Both the position numbers and the translations under genes were made by a program. Positions 1 through 13,700 of a DNA stretch of 64,000 nucleotides are shown here, one piece after another. A model generated the notes under the pieces. It worked only from the letters and a program-made list of their open reading frames with translations, searched no databases and was not told the origin of the DNA. Source of the DNA: Cristatella mucedo (taxonomy: Eukaryota > Bryozoa > Phylactolaemata > Cristatellidae); NCBI GenBank assembly GCA_009760855.2, contig WPIO01000104.1:323501-387500 (forward strand), read 5' to 3'. The first letter of the stretch is position 1. Every line of letters starts with the position of its first letter.

Positions 1-935
1 GATAGGTTGGAGCCATAGAATGAAGGGACCTAAAAGTGAGCGACAAAACCTTGAAGTCAGTCCGTTGCTTGACTGGTAGCCAGTGCAGGTCGGCGAGAAG
101 TGGAGTAATGTGGCTACTGTGGCGCTCACGACAGACAAGCCTAGCTGCAGAGTTCTGCACCAGCTGCAATCGCCTGATCTCACATGCTGGTAGGCCAGTA
201 AGTAGTGAGTTGCAGAAGTTGAGAGGGGATGTCACTAATGCACGGACCAACTTGGACGTGGTATCCTTATCTAAACTAACCCGAAATTTAGCAATGTTAT
301 GGAGCTAAAAATAGGTAGATTTGACTGTGGAGCTGATATGGTCGTCTAACGAGAGGTTGCTTTGGAATATGACACCTAGATTTCGAGCTGATGCAACAGG
401 AGATATGCAGGCAAAGCCAATTTTGAGAGTCAGCCTTTCAAATCTCTGAATCACACTGGGTTTTCCTATAACTAGTAAGTTAGTTTTATCGTCGTTTATT
501 TTTGGAAAATTTGCTGCCATCCATGTACGGATGTAATCTATGCATGCAGCGAGTGAGTTGAGAGAGTTTGAGGTGCTCGAAGGCTGGGAGGGATCAGAGC
601 AAAGGTACATTCGAGTGTCATCCGCATATAAGTGAATGCCTAGATTGTGCTTGGCGATCCTATCAGCAAGAGAGAGAGCATAAACCGTAAAAAGAACCGG
701 ACCTAGCACGGAACCCTGAGGTACTCCATATTTCAGAGGTACTTCAGATAATCTTCGTCCATTCACATCAATACTCTGGAGTCTCCCACTGAGATAGGAC
801 CTGAACCACTGCAGAGCAGTGCCACTGATGCCCAGGCGAGATGAGAGGCGCTCTAAAAGAACTTTGTGATCGATGATATCAAAAGCTGCCGAGAGATCGA
901 GCAAAACAACTAGATGCTCTAACCATGTCTGCATC
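1..935 (-). mobile_element. CR1/L2-type LINE fragment, reverse transcriptase palm
   Basis: Encodes [20 protein letters not shown], then [13 protein letters not shown] and YADDT, the catalytic core of a non-LTR reverse transcriptase, followed by the downstream C-terminal region to the left edge. It lies in intron 9 of gene A in the same orientation. The frame breaks near 305, so it is not functional. Confidence 0.92.
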
Positions 936-1508
936 GGCAGCCTATGTAGGAGATCAAGGTTTTTCGATAGCTAAAAATTAATATTTGGATGTTAGCAGAT
1001 CTCAAACTTGATATGTTGGTAGGTTATTCTAAGGATAAGGTAAAGATGCCCAATGAAAAAATAAGTTTCTCTAAAATAAAAAGTCAATATCAAAGAGGTC
1101 TTTCAAGTAGTGTCGACGCTTCAAACAATGTCGACAACCCCCTGTAAAAATATGTGCATGCAAAATAAATTTTCTGTAAAATTCGAGATCACTTTTTTTA
1201 GGAATTCAACGACTTCCTTTTGAAATTAAAAGTTCGGCTATGAAATTTAATATTTACCATTCAAAACTGGAGCTGATAGTTTTTGAAGATTTTCAAATTT
1301 TTTTGCATAGCCCTATGGAGCGAGTGATTCAACAAACTCTGGATGCTGAACTGTATATGTTTACCGGGCTCTGCAAGCCTTCAATAATCTAGCATTCACT
1401 TTTAACGCAAGAGGAAACTTCCTAAAGTCGTAGTTAAAAAATCTAATGAATTCGGAACCTTTTTGGCAAAAATTGCATTCTCATTTTATTTTTCTATAGA
1501 TTACTTAC

Positions 1509-1707
1509 TTCAACGTCATTTCCCCAAACATGACGATTATGATGCATAGAATATATCATAACGTCAACTTGCACTCCTTTCTGCAGGTGTCGGCCACACA
1601 GCTCCATGTCCTCTTCCAATGTGCGTCCAATTATTGGCACCGGCGGACAGAGTCGCATGGCTTCCTTTATGAACAAAGTCGTGTCCTTCAGTTCTGACAG
1701 GTCGCTC
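1509..1707 (-). CDS. CYP4: CYP4 gene A exon 9 (helix K)
   Basis: Acceptor ctgcag, one base plus 66 codons, donor GAA|gtaagt. [12 protein letters not shown] is the helix K ExxR motif (E379, R382), and [11 protein letters not shown] is the usual CYP4 IxxxHHNPxxW segment. Twelve of 67 residues differ from gene B. Where B keeps the family-like VPKGTQV, A has LQKGVQV. No stop or frameshift is present. Confidence 0.95.
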
Positions 1708-4700
1708 CTGCAGCTCGCAGAATGAATGGGTAAAGGCAGCGAACTGAGGTCTCCACACGACATAACTGCTGTTAGCCGTGACGGCAACTAGACAGCCATC
1801 TTGCAGTAACTTTGAATCTCGAGAGGCCGCCTCTCATAAAACACCGACATGAAGCAATTACAGCGGTTCACCATTCATAAGCAAGCAAATCGCAAGAGCG
1901 AAACTCTCCGTACTTTTTCTGTTCTTTATCAGAACCTTTTCTCTCTATTTTTTGAGCTTTTTCTGTATTTTCCTTGTCAGCATTTGGGCGCATCGAATAT
2001 CGGACACCCAAAGACCAGCCATATCTATCAGGCAAACCAGTTTATTTCTGCGAGCACATTTAGCGTCATTAGCGTGACATCTGCCCGTAATCTGGGTCGT
2101 CTTTAAAAATATCGCCTCAGCTGTCAAATTAGCCTATTTGCAGCTGAGGAACATTAACCAAAATTATGGCCTACTAACCAAAAGTAGGGAACGATAAGAT
2201 GATAGCACGACAGCTGAACTAGTTTGCAATTTGCAACAACGCGTCTGGTAACAGAAGTTTCCTTTATTCAGGCTCTTGGCCTATTCTAAAACTGGTGTGA
2301 AACTAAGTAGCCAGTCTGATTCGTATAGTAAGCCAAGCAGCTGCCACAACGAGGCACTTGTGTCTCAGCTTCACTGCTTGCTGATAAGACGGTGAAATGA
2401 CGCCAGGATCCCCACAAGCTTGCAGGAGGCCGATTGAGGTGCTTGCACTGCCATCAGCTTAACTATCGAACTCTTCCATTTCTTTTTTAATCCTTTCTCT
2501 TCCTCGTGTACTTCAGTGTGCACTCATATACCACTCACCTCAACTACTTGGCTCATGTTCATCTCCCCACTTCCCGAGCAGTTTTGAAACTTTTTGTGAA
2601 TCTATCGTGAGCTCGTGGGCCCCTACAGTCGAAAATTCAGTCATTCAGAAGACTGCATCTACAGCTAAAGATCACGTCCGATCCCTATCTGAGATTAGGA
2701 GCTGTCTTCCGCCGTGGCTTGCGAAACACTTTAACTAGCTCCTTTGTTCTGTCTCGACTTGATTGTTGTAATTCCCTTTTGGCTGGGCTACCAAAACAGG
2801 CAACTAGACCACTGCACATGGCTATATATATGTGGATCACACTGGGTTTGCCCATAACTAGTAAGTTATTTTTATCATCGTTAAGTTTTAGAAAATTTGC
2901 TGCCATCCTTTTGCGGATGTCATCAATGCATGCAGCTAGTGAGTTTAGAGAATTTCAGGTGCTCGAAGGCTGGGATGGATCAAAGCAAAGGTACAACTGA
3001 CTTTGAAATTTAAGCAATCCGAGCTAAATTTGAAATCAAAATTAATATCAAGTTTTCAAAGACTTAAAATGGGTGCATCGTGCCATTTTTAAGACGGTTG
3101 CCTACAGCTGCACCTGTCTGGGCAACTTCAGAGCCGTGTAAGCCGGCTGTCACGGCTCTAATCGACCAACGGCTCAGAGACCCAATACGACTAGAAGAGA
3201 CCAGCATACTTTAACTTCTATCTTGTGCTCACCAAGTCAAGTGCTCGCTGCTTCTTCCAGAGAGTAGGGCGTCTATCTCGTTCTGTAGCTTCTGCTGTTG
3301 ATCTGGGTATTTCGCGCATAAGTAGAGGATCCACGACATTGCAGCCGTCGTGGTGTCGTGTCCTTCGAAGAGGAACGTGTCGGCTTCAGCCTGAATGTCT
3401 TCGTCAGGCATCGGGTTACCGTCAACGTCCTTCGAAGAGACATAGCTCCCACCTCAGCTTGGGTACACTCAAAATGCAGATTTATCCAGCGTTCTGTCCA
3501 GTGCTCTCGAAGTTAGAAGGGAAAAAGAGCCAGAAGCCAAATGTCAAATGTCACGTACATGCAGAGCATGCAACCTGTGCCAGTAAGACACGACCGTTGT
3601 GCACTGCCTTACAAGCACACTAACTTCTCAACCCGCTAAGACTTCAACAACGAGACTTCTACCTTTGTATATGACTACGTCCTCCGTGGCTGGTGGTTGT
3701 GCTCGAGCGAACTGGGAGACCTCGAGACTAGCGTTTCTCCTGTTTAACTCGGCTGCATATTTGGCTGCCCCATACTAGTATGCATTGCATGCTGATATGA
3801 GCACGGATCTATAAAAAACCCTTATCCTCTCAACGCTTGAAAGAACGACTTTAATCATTCACTTTATTACGAAATAATTGAGCTGGCATGCTGTTGGTGC
3901 AGGTCGGGATACGACACCATTCAATATCGTGAAATACGCAACCCAGGATGATTATTTAAACAAGCCATTGGGTATTCATGGAAACGATGGAGTGGAATTA
4001 TAAACGAAGGTGAAGCCATGTAATGTAACACCGTCTGTAGCCTTAATGATCGCGGTAGCCTCCAAAGGCCAGTTGACATGACTCGAGACGCCAGACAAAC
4101 ATTAAGCTAACTGATAAATTTTTTATATAGAGCTGTAGATTTTATTAAGCGGGTAAGAGCTAATAGCTGGGATTTGGGTGGTCTTACGTTTATTTAAAGT
4201 CGCACCTGGGACTTTATAGGACATGTTGGTGCTGGCTGGCTGGTCTAGAGCCACGAGTGCTTGACTCGGGTCACGTGTGAGTCAACCTTCGTTTACATAC
4301 GACCATGTTTTTTTAAACCCGTATTTGATACAGGACGCAATGCTTGCAAAATTTTCTTTGCTAAGCACTTTGTTGTTAGTAAGTGCCTCGCTCAGCCACC
4401 GGCTTCTGACAATCTGAATCGAAATATATCAGAGATGGAAGGCACACAATATTAGACATACATTTTTAATTCACGTCCAGGTTAAACATACGCAAAGGAT
4501 AATGATTTTAGTATTTAGAACCTCTGGACGCAATTTCTCAGGATTTATCGCTTGAGCAAAGCTTAGCCGGATTGTTTTTATGCATAATAATAGTAATAAG
4601 ACTTTTAAATGCAACCCTTAAAAACTATGTCTCTCAATGGGCATTTTATATATGCTATATCTTACAGAAATATGATTTGCCAGTTGTGATGAATAATTAA

Positions 4701-7700
4701 CAGGAGTTGACGAAAGGCAACGAAAGGCTAATCAACAGATACCTCATGCAAATCACAAGTATGTTTATGTGGGCCTCCGGAATGCAAGCGAAGGCGATCA
4801 CACTCTTAATCTCTGTTCCTTGCCTTCACTGCCAGGAGGAGATCAAGGAAGTCGGTGTGCTGCTTTATGTCTTGGTCGGCCGAGCCCGATAAATTCCTGG
4901 AGCCTTGCCTCGAAGCCTTCAACAAGTGAGTCAGCCATCCCAGAAATTTCACTTTAAAAGGAAGTTAGGCGGATAACAACAGGAGCGATGCGTTGGAGAG
5001 TGCTGACTATGCTTGGCCGGTTGGCATGCCAGCCGGAGAGCGTAGTCACGTGCTAGCAGATGGACGAAATGATTCGAGGCGGAAAGAGTACCAGCGACTG
5101 ATCTTCGAAAGGGTATTCGCATAAGCCGACGCTGCTTGTGGCTGTGCAGGCAGTCACGTGCACGACCAAGATTGGGAAGCAAATCATGCAAAGCACAGTG
5201 CTCTTTCAGGCTTATCAACCCGTCGATCAGCATAGATAGCATGGCCACGCTTACCAGCTCCTTTTTGCGTGCATTGATGATGGCCCTCGCATGACTATGC
5301 ACGATGTTCAGGGCTCTGCTCCAGCGTCGTCCATCACTAGAAATGCTGTACAGCAAGTTCATCCTTTTCCATGGACTCAAGCTAAAAGATTTCCAAATAT
5401 ACTGATTCAATTCTGGATCGAGATGAAGAAATGTAAGAAAACTTGAGTTAACATAAATTAGTACATTGGCATTTATTGCCCACGGAAATCCCACCGAGTT
5501 GCTACCCAGGTATAGTATTGTAGGTGCTTAGACAATTGCAGCTGCTACTAGATATTGTGATTGGTTAGGCGAGTATATTCTTATAGCAAATAAGTAAATT
5601 GGGTAAGTTATGAAACGCTTTCGAAGCAAGGCAACTAATTGACAACAGTGATGCAAGTAAAACTCATGCATTGAAACTTCGAACCTTGCTAGCAAGTTCC
5701 AGTCTGGCTTTAGAGGTAATCACTCCACAGAGTCAGCATTGCTTAGGGTGTACACAGACCTCCTTGGGAATGCAGACATGAGTAGAGTGTTTCTGCTTGT
5801 TTTGCTCGATCTTTCGGCAGCTTTTGATACTATCGATAAGCAAGTTCTTCTGGAGCGCCTCTCATCTCCATGGTCATCGCTGGCACTGCTCTGCAATGGT
5901 TCAGGTCATATCTCAGTGGAAGACTCGAGAGTATTGATGTGAATGGACAAAGGTCATATGAGGTACCTCTGAAATATGGGGCACCTCGGGGCTCCGTGCT
6001 AGATCCGGATTTTTTCTCGGTTCATACTTTCGCTCTTGCTGATGTGATTGCCTAGCACAATTAGGCTTTCACTTTTATGCAGATGGCACTCAGTTGTACC
6101 TTTGCTTTGATCCCTCCCAGCCTTCGAGAACCTCGATTTCTCTCAACTCACTTGCGGCATGTATTGATGGTATCTGCACTTGGGTGACAGAAAATTTCCT
6201 TAAACTAAACGATGATAAAACTAACTTCCTAGTTGATGGCAAACCCAGTATGATCCAGAAATTATAAAAGCTGACGCTAAAATTTGGCTCTGCCAACACG
6301 TCTCATGTTGAATGAGCTCGAAATCACAGTGTCGTGTTCCAAAGTGACCTCTCGTTAGACGATCGAAGCAGGTCCGCAATCAAGTCTGCCTCCTTTCAGA
6401 TAAATAAAATTTGTAAAATTTGGGCTTGGTTAAATAAGGATATCACATCTAAGTTGGTTTATGCATTTGTGACATCCCTTCTTGGCTTGAACTATGTTCT
6501 TAACAGCTCACAGATTCGCTTGTTTTGCAGTGATCCGTAAGAAGGTCTAGCCATGTGATAGTCGCTTCTATAGTTTCTTTGTCAACGAGAATTCCAGTCC
6601 GGCTTTAGAGCTACTGAGTGCACACAGTCGGGGTCGCTTTGGACTTATATCGACCTACTTAGGAATGCAAACGTTGATAGGGTGTCTACTTGTTTTGCTT
6701 AATGTTTCGGCAGCTTTTGATGCTATCGGTAATCGAGTCCTTCTTGAGTGCCTTTTATCTCACCTGGGCGTCACTGGCACTGCACTACGATGGTTCAGGT
6801 CCTATCTTAGGAGGAGACTCCAGAGTAAATCTGTGAATGGACAAAGATATCTGAGGAAACTATGTATTGTGGAGTTACGAGGGCTACATGTGGCTTTTGG
6901 GGGCTACAGGAAGCTCTGTTTGTAGCCTGCTGCTTCCGGTCTTCTCTCTCGTATGGCATACCTTGACTATACCTTATACGAACCTCAAAAACTTAAAGAC
7001 CGCGCCTTTAGGTCATGTGCTCCCAAAGATTGGAACCCACTAGCGACACACGTCACAACGTCCCCTGACTTAACGACATTTACAAATATGCTAAAAACGC
7101 ATATTTTTCACAGCATTTAGGTCTTTGTGATTGCTCCGTGTGTATCTGTATGCTTACACTGTGCCTGCTGCTTGCCGGTGTTTGCTTCGATCATTTAGCG
7201 ATGCTTTCTCTACAGTATCTGTAATGTTGCTCCCAAAGCCTGGAACTTCCTCCTGACCTGCGTCAGAACATCCCCTGACCAGACCGCATTTAAAAGGAAC
7301 TAAAAAACATACCTATTTAGGACAGCATTTAGTGGGTCCCTGTGATTCGTCCTTCACTTGCTTATGCGTGCTGACACTGTGCATGCTGCCACTAACCACA
7401 TTTGCATGTTGACCCTGTGCGTGTCACCCCTAACCATGTTATTCATTTCGTTTGTTTTTCAAGCTTGATTTTACATACCATTCGATTGCATTTCCCTTTG
7501 CAGCAAATGTAAAGCGCCTAGAAAGAGATGAAGTTCTCTAAGGGCGCTTTATCAAGTACATTATTATTATAGTGGCTAGAATGACATTCAGGTCTCTGAT
7601 GACGATATACAAATACATTATTCCTATTATTATTACGTGCTCGGTCCCGTTCTTTTCACAATTTATACTTGCCATCTTACCAGTTTGCTGCTGTGCACAA

Positions 7701-10700
7701 TCTAGGCTTTCACTATTAAGCTGATGACACTCAGTCGTACCTCTTCTTCGATCCTTCACAGCTCTCACAGCCATCCAGCACGTCGAACTCTCTCACCTGC
7801 CTTGCCTTTATATTGATGACATCCGCACATGGATGGTGGCAAACTTTATTTTATATTAAACGCTGATAAAACACACTTATTAGTTACGGGAAAACCCAGT
7901 GTTACTCAGAAATTGCACTGCATACCGCTCACAATTGGCTCTGCCAGCATATCTCTAGTGAAATCTGCACGAAATCTAGGTGTCATATTCCAAAGTGACC
8001 TTTCATTAGACGACCTCGTCGGCTCCACAGTCAAATCTGCCCACAGTCAGCTACATAACACTGCTAAAATTCGGGCTTGTTTAGACAGAGATGCCAATTC
8101 TAAATTGGTCCACGCACTTGTGACATGCCGTCTCGACTTCTGCAACTCACTGCTTGCTGGTCTCCCGGCCTGTGCCATCAGGCACTTACAGCCGGTGCAC
8201 AACTCTGCATCTAAGCTTTTCTATAGTGAGTGTCGCAGTTGACAACATAACACCACTTCTCGCCGACCTGCAATGGCTTCCAGTCAAGAAACCCGTCGAC
8301 CTCAAGGGTCTGTCACTCATTTTTAGGTTCCTTCATCTTCTTGGTTCCAGTCTAGCTCTAAGATCTACTCCCCAACTGCCTAAGTATCGCACCACCCGCT
8401 TTTTGGGATTGAATCATTTATCTACACCTCGTACGAACCGCAAACACTTTGGAAACCGTGCCTTTAGTTCCCATGCTCCTACGCCTGGAACTCACTTCCG
8501 CTGGGCGTCCTGGTATCCCCTGCCTGGACCAAATTTGAAAGACTAAAAAAGCATCTGTATCTATCACAGCATTAGGTGGGTCCATTAGATTCTTAGATCG
8601 TGCAGTTATTGGTACTGACACTGTGCATGCTACCACTAACCATATTTGCATGCTGCCCCTGTGTGTGTCACCTCTTATCGTGTTATGCTTGTTGTCATTG
8701 AGCGTGCTACCTCTAACGGTTCGATAATGCTTCATTTGCACCATATATAAAGTCCCTAGAAAGAGATTTGTTCTCTGACAGCGATATGACCAATTATTAT
8801 TATAACTAACTTTCGAACTGTTTCATTGTATTTGCGATCATCAGGAACCTTAGAATGATTAAAGTAAAAGTGGACTTCGAATATGTAAGATTTGGCTATG
8901 CCATTGAATATTAACAAAGTTATCGATGCTTGAGCTTACAAAAAATAATGGAGCTGTAATGACATAGAAGATGATGCCATTCATAGTGACTATGCTATTG
9001 TTATTAATAGTTTGAGCGGTGGATGCCGAGGTTTGGATGGTATTGGGAGGCAGAAAAGAGTATGACGTAAACACACATTAGGGTAGCGGTCAATTTTGGA
9101 TATAAGATAGATCCGGTTAATCATGACAACTAAACACAACTTACCCGTTGTGACTATGAAACTTTAAAAGCCTAACGATATAAATTGGCTCTGCAGCCAC
9201 ATGCCGTGTAGCATTTGTACGAAATCTGGGTATGCAGTTCTTAAGTGGCCTTTCGCTTCGCTACCATATTAGCTCCAGTCAATTCCTTTAACTTTAAGCC
9301 GTGAAACATTCCTAAAATTTGATCTTTCTCAAAAGTGATCGTGCAATTGTGACATTCCGTGTTGATTTCTGTGACTCTCTGTTTACCAGTCTACCAGCTT
9401 GTTCCATCAGCCACTTACAGTTAGTGTAACTCGTTAATTATAAGTTAGTTAAACTATAAGTTAGGCGTCTGTCGCAAGCCTCGAAGTTTCGACATCACGT
9501 CACTTCCTGCTTTCCTGCATCAGGCAGCGTATCTACTTCCAGGCTCTGCCACCCATTTTTAGGTTCCTTCATTCCATGGCTCCAGCCCACTTAACAAAAC
9601 AATTCCCACCACCACGCTAAGTATCTTCCAATCTGCTTCTAGCACTCAACACTGAGCGATACCTAGTGGATACTCAAATCCTAATATTGAGACCGTGCCT
9701 GTAGTTCGTATTTTCCCAAAGCTTGCAACTCACTCCCGTCTGAAATCGCAACATTCCCCTGAATTAACGACATTAATAAATAAGCTTAACATACAACAGT
9801 CTATAACAGAATTTACTTGATCCGATTGATTCGTCCTGTAAGTGCTTATGTGTGCTGACACTATGTGCACTACCACTAACCATGTTTGACATGTTGACAC
9901 TAAGCATGCCACCTCTAACTCTAATGTGTTTTGCTGGAATTCTGTATATGTCACGCAGCAATAGCATCACTTTTTGCAGCAACCGAGTAGTTAGGCGATA
10001 ACCTTGTCACTTTCAAATGACTTTGGAAGGGGGAAAAGTGCTGCACAAAATATAATTCATTAAGAGCAGCATTCACTTACAATCGCCGAACTGCCAGCTT
10101 TGTTAGGTCATGGACAGCCTCGACGTAGTCGTTGTCCGATCTACAAAATAATGAAGATTTCATAATGACGTTACAGCTTATAATAATATTAAGCCGGATA
10201 TTAGCGACTTAGCTGTAATTGCTGATTTTTTTCAACGCCCGATGCAGACTAATACCTGAGTTAGTGTACTGTGGCTGAGACGATAGTTTGAGTAGGCCCA
10301 GTCTAAAAAGCTGGGTAAGGGTGAGCAGAACTTGGAGTCGCTAGCAAGGTGGTAACTTCTTACTGGGCGGTAGGGTCGAAAGTTGTGCTAGCTTTAATAT
10401 TTTAAAGAAGTCTAGCGTTTCGGATAATTGATTTAAAAATTATTACTCAAACATTTGATTCCTGCATGCTACTGGTCATAACTTGGATTCTTTTCGAGGG
10501 TTGTAAACATGCAATTCATAGCGGCGCTGCGGAAAATCTCATGACAGCTAATAGCTACAGTAACTTCTGGTATCAGCTTGACCACTGGTGCTTCACTGCC
10601 TCACTGTGGGTCAGAAGCGAACGAGCGAGACTGGAAACGTTTGTTCGCCGACCTATTATCCGACCTCTTATCTGACTCCTTCACAGATGAATTGCCATAG

Positions 10701-13700
10701 CTTCACTCGCACGCACACTCTCTTAGATTCTCTGCAAACTGACGGGCGCAGTCACCTTGCTTTATTTCAATAAAACCGCTTGCGACCGGTGGTCATACTT
10801 TGATACTCACGTGCAAAGGAGCGTACTTCACCAATAGTTGAACAAACACACATCCTCTTCAATCTCTACCGCTTCAGGCTCTGGCTTAATGCCGTCCTTC
10901 TCAATAAAAGTAGCTGCGCTTTCAATTGAATTGCTTACATTGCTAACTATTTATTTTTTTAATTTACTGCATAGAATAGTTGTCTAATTGGGTATTGTTA
11001 ACACCTTTCTTTATTTGTATTGCAAAGTGCCATTGATAAGCAATTGTATCTTGAGAGTTCAGTGTGTCGAATTTCACAATAAGGGGCCCAAGTTCTGCTG
11101 AAGAATTTGAGTCCGAAACATCCAACAGGGGTTAAGACTAAATTGTGAACTTCGTATCCCAGAGACTTCTGATTAAGCGACTTGACTGAGTGCCGCGAAA
11201 ATTGTTCTAATACACTGCAAACGCGTGCTCCTCGTTCTACGGTTATTCGAGTTAAGTGACCGAGAGACTTCTAAAATGTACACTGATGTCGCTCCGGGTC
11301 TTGTCATCAATCAACCTTTGTATGTTTCCTCGTTTCATCAAAACTTGGCCCAATTCGGCAGTTTATGGAGAGACGTCAGGGAATGAGACCCTTGACACGA
11401 GGGCAGGAGCTGCTGCTCACTGCTGCTCCTGCTCACTGCGACCTTGAAAAAGCACGAACGAAAGCCAGATAAGTATCGCAGCGAGCCGAGCTCTCTATCC
11501 CGGTATAGCCCAATTCAGCTGGCGAAACGAGACCGCAATAAGCTTCTATTACGACGCTCCCATCGCAGCAAACAGAAACAGGCACGGCAAGTGTGGCAAG
11601 TAATGATGCCATCTAAAGGAGGAAAGTTATGCTGCTTTGTATTTGACTTCTTTCTTGATGCAGAAAATGCACTGACAAGTACAGCCTGTAGCTGATCCGC
11701 AACGATTTAAAAACCTATCGGCCATTTTAGTAATACGGCGATTTTTCACTTACACAAAATCGCTGGTACTACTGTAAATGCATAGTGCCGGAGAACGAAA
11801 AAACCGTCACGAATGCTAAAGCTTGCTCTTACTCAAGTTGGCAGTTCGTACTGGACGAAAACGCGCATCGAAGGATGATTTCCAGCGACGCCAAGCCGAC
11901 ATCCTTGCTGACGTCCCAGTATTCCACACCAGAACGGCAGTGGTCTCTCAGCTTACCCTGCAAAAATCAATGAACTATCTACGAAAGTCAGGAAGACACT
12001 TGCCAACAGCACTTTCAAGTAAAGTTTTTTTCTAGAATCCGCTTCATCGAAGTCTTTATCGCGTTATCATAATTTTCCAGAGGCAAAGCGTACTTCTCAG
12101 AACGATATTCGATAACGATATTATCGAATACGCAACGTCCGAAGAAAGTCGCTTTCGGAGGGAACCGAGTACCAAAGACATTTTGCCTGGAGCGATGGCA
12201 AGCGATCTTGGTTGGTTACTGATACTCGTAGGGTTCCGGTTTCCAGTTGCTTGATTGAATGCACCGGCTGGTTGATATCGACATATTGAGCTATTGAGCT
12301 ACCACCACTATTGCTTGATACCGCAGTGAAAGTGGCCTAAAGCCCTGGCTTTAAAAGAAATTTACTCGTCACTTGATTTCTGCACGCTAATAGTCATCTT
12401 TGATGATCAATTTCAATTTAACCCAATGAGCCGAAGCCACTTCTGCTACTTAAATGTACGTGTACCTAGTTGTACATTATGTACGTGTATGTAGTCGAAC
12501 GTTATACATGTTATGTATGTAGCTGTACATTATGTACGTGTATGTAGTTGTACGTTATGTTTGTTATGTATGTTGGTGAATGGTTTCGATTCTCTCTGGG
12601 TTCCGAGCTGCAAGCATTGAGCCACATGTGGTTAGTGAGCCACAATTAATTCTGGACACGTAAATAAATAGGATGATTATTACGGATCACTATTTTATAG
12701 GAACCTCATTATGGCACCACAAGTGAACTAAACCTCTTTTCGAGGCTCTGTGCGCTCAGAGGAAAGGGGGTGCAGCTCTTCATTTGAACAAGGGTTAAAA
12801 GTTCTCGCCTTTATTGACCGAGGTAAAGGTGCTCACTTTAAAGGCACGTGCTAAATCTAATCAAACGACGTGGAGTGTGCTGTCGGTGTATCTCTCTACC
12901 GCGTTCTATTGCATCTGGAACACCAGTGATGCCGGAAATTCGGACTCGAGAGATACTCATATCAACAATCATGACCATCACGCGATTCGGCAGTCGCTAA
13001 GGATCCTCTGCTTGGGCGTGGCCGTGGATGCTGCAGCAGCGGCAACGACTGAGCAGCGAACGACCAGCAAGCCAATCGATGTGTTGTATTGCGACTTACT
13101 AGAAGTGTGTCTGTAGCATCATTGTATACGCTCACGTAAGTCTTGAGTATTCCAAAATGGAACGCTGGTGTTAGCAGCTTCCTATTCCTCTGCCATTTCG
13201 CTCCTTTAGCGAGGAGCAACCCGTCACCTTTCACACACAAAAAAGAAGCAGAATACTTTAACTGTTATGCAACCGCAAGTGGCAATCGGCACTGCTAAAT
13301 GGCAGGAAGCTTAGCAAGTTTCTTGGCTATGGGCAAAGTCGGGAGCTTAGCGGCGCTACTAGGTCAGTATGATTAGCAAAGCTAATTTGAAAGAGTTAGC
13401 ATCCCCAATTTAGGATCCCTTGGTTAGCAGCCAGCCACATGACTCCTGCAGCCACGGAGAGACACGGCCAACTATGCTCCTGAAAGAATTGAGTCATTGA
13501 ATGCATCGCTGTAAATAAGTCGTCACAGACATGAGCGATGCATACTAAGCATATTGCTCATCAAGCCACCCAGAAAGAATAATTGACTTAGCAAAAAAGT
13601 CCGAGTCAAAGGCAGAGTACCAGCTTGCACAAACGGTGCTGCTCATGCACTGTTGATAACTTTCCCAAATTGTTTGGTAGTGTGATAGAATTGAAATCAA

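Noticed and set aside
5382-5415. Longer form of gene A exon 6 starting at the gatccag acceptor
   Set aside because: Adds residues not found in CYP4 proteins and breaks the phase with exon 5.
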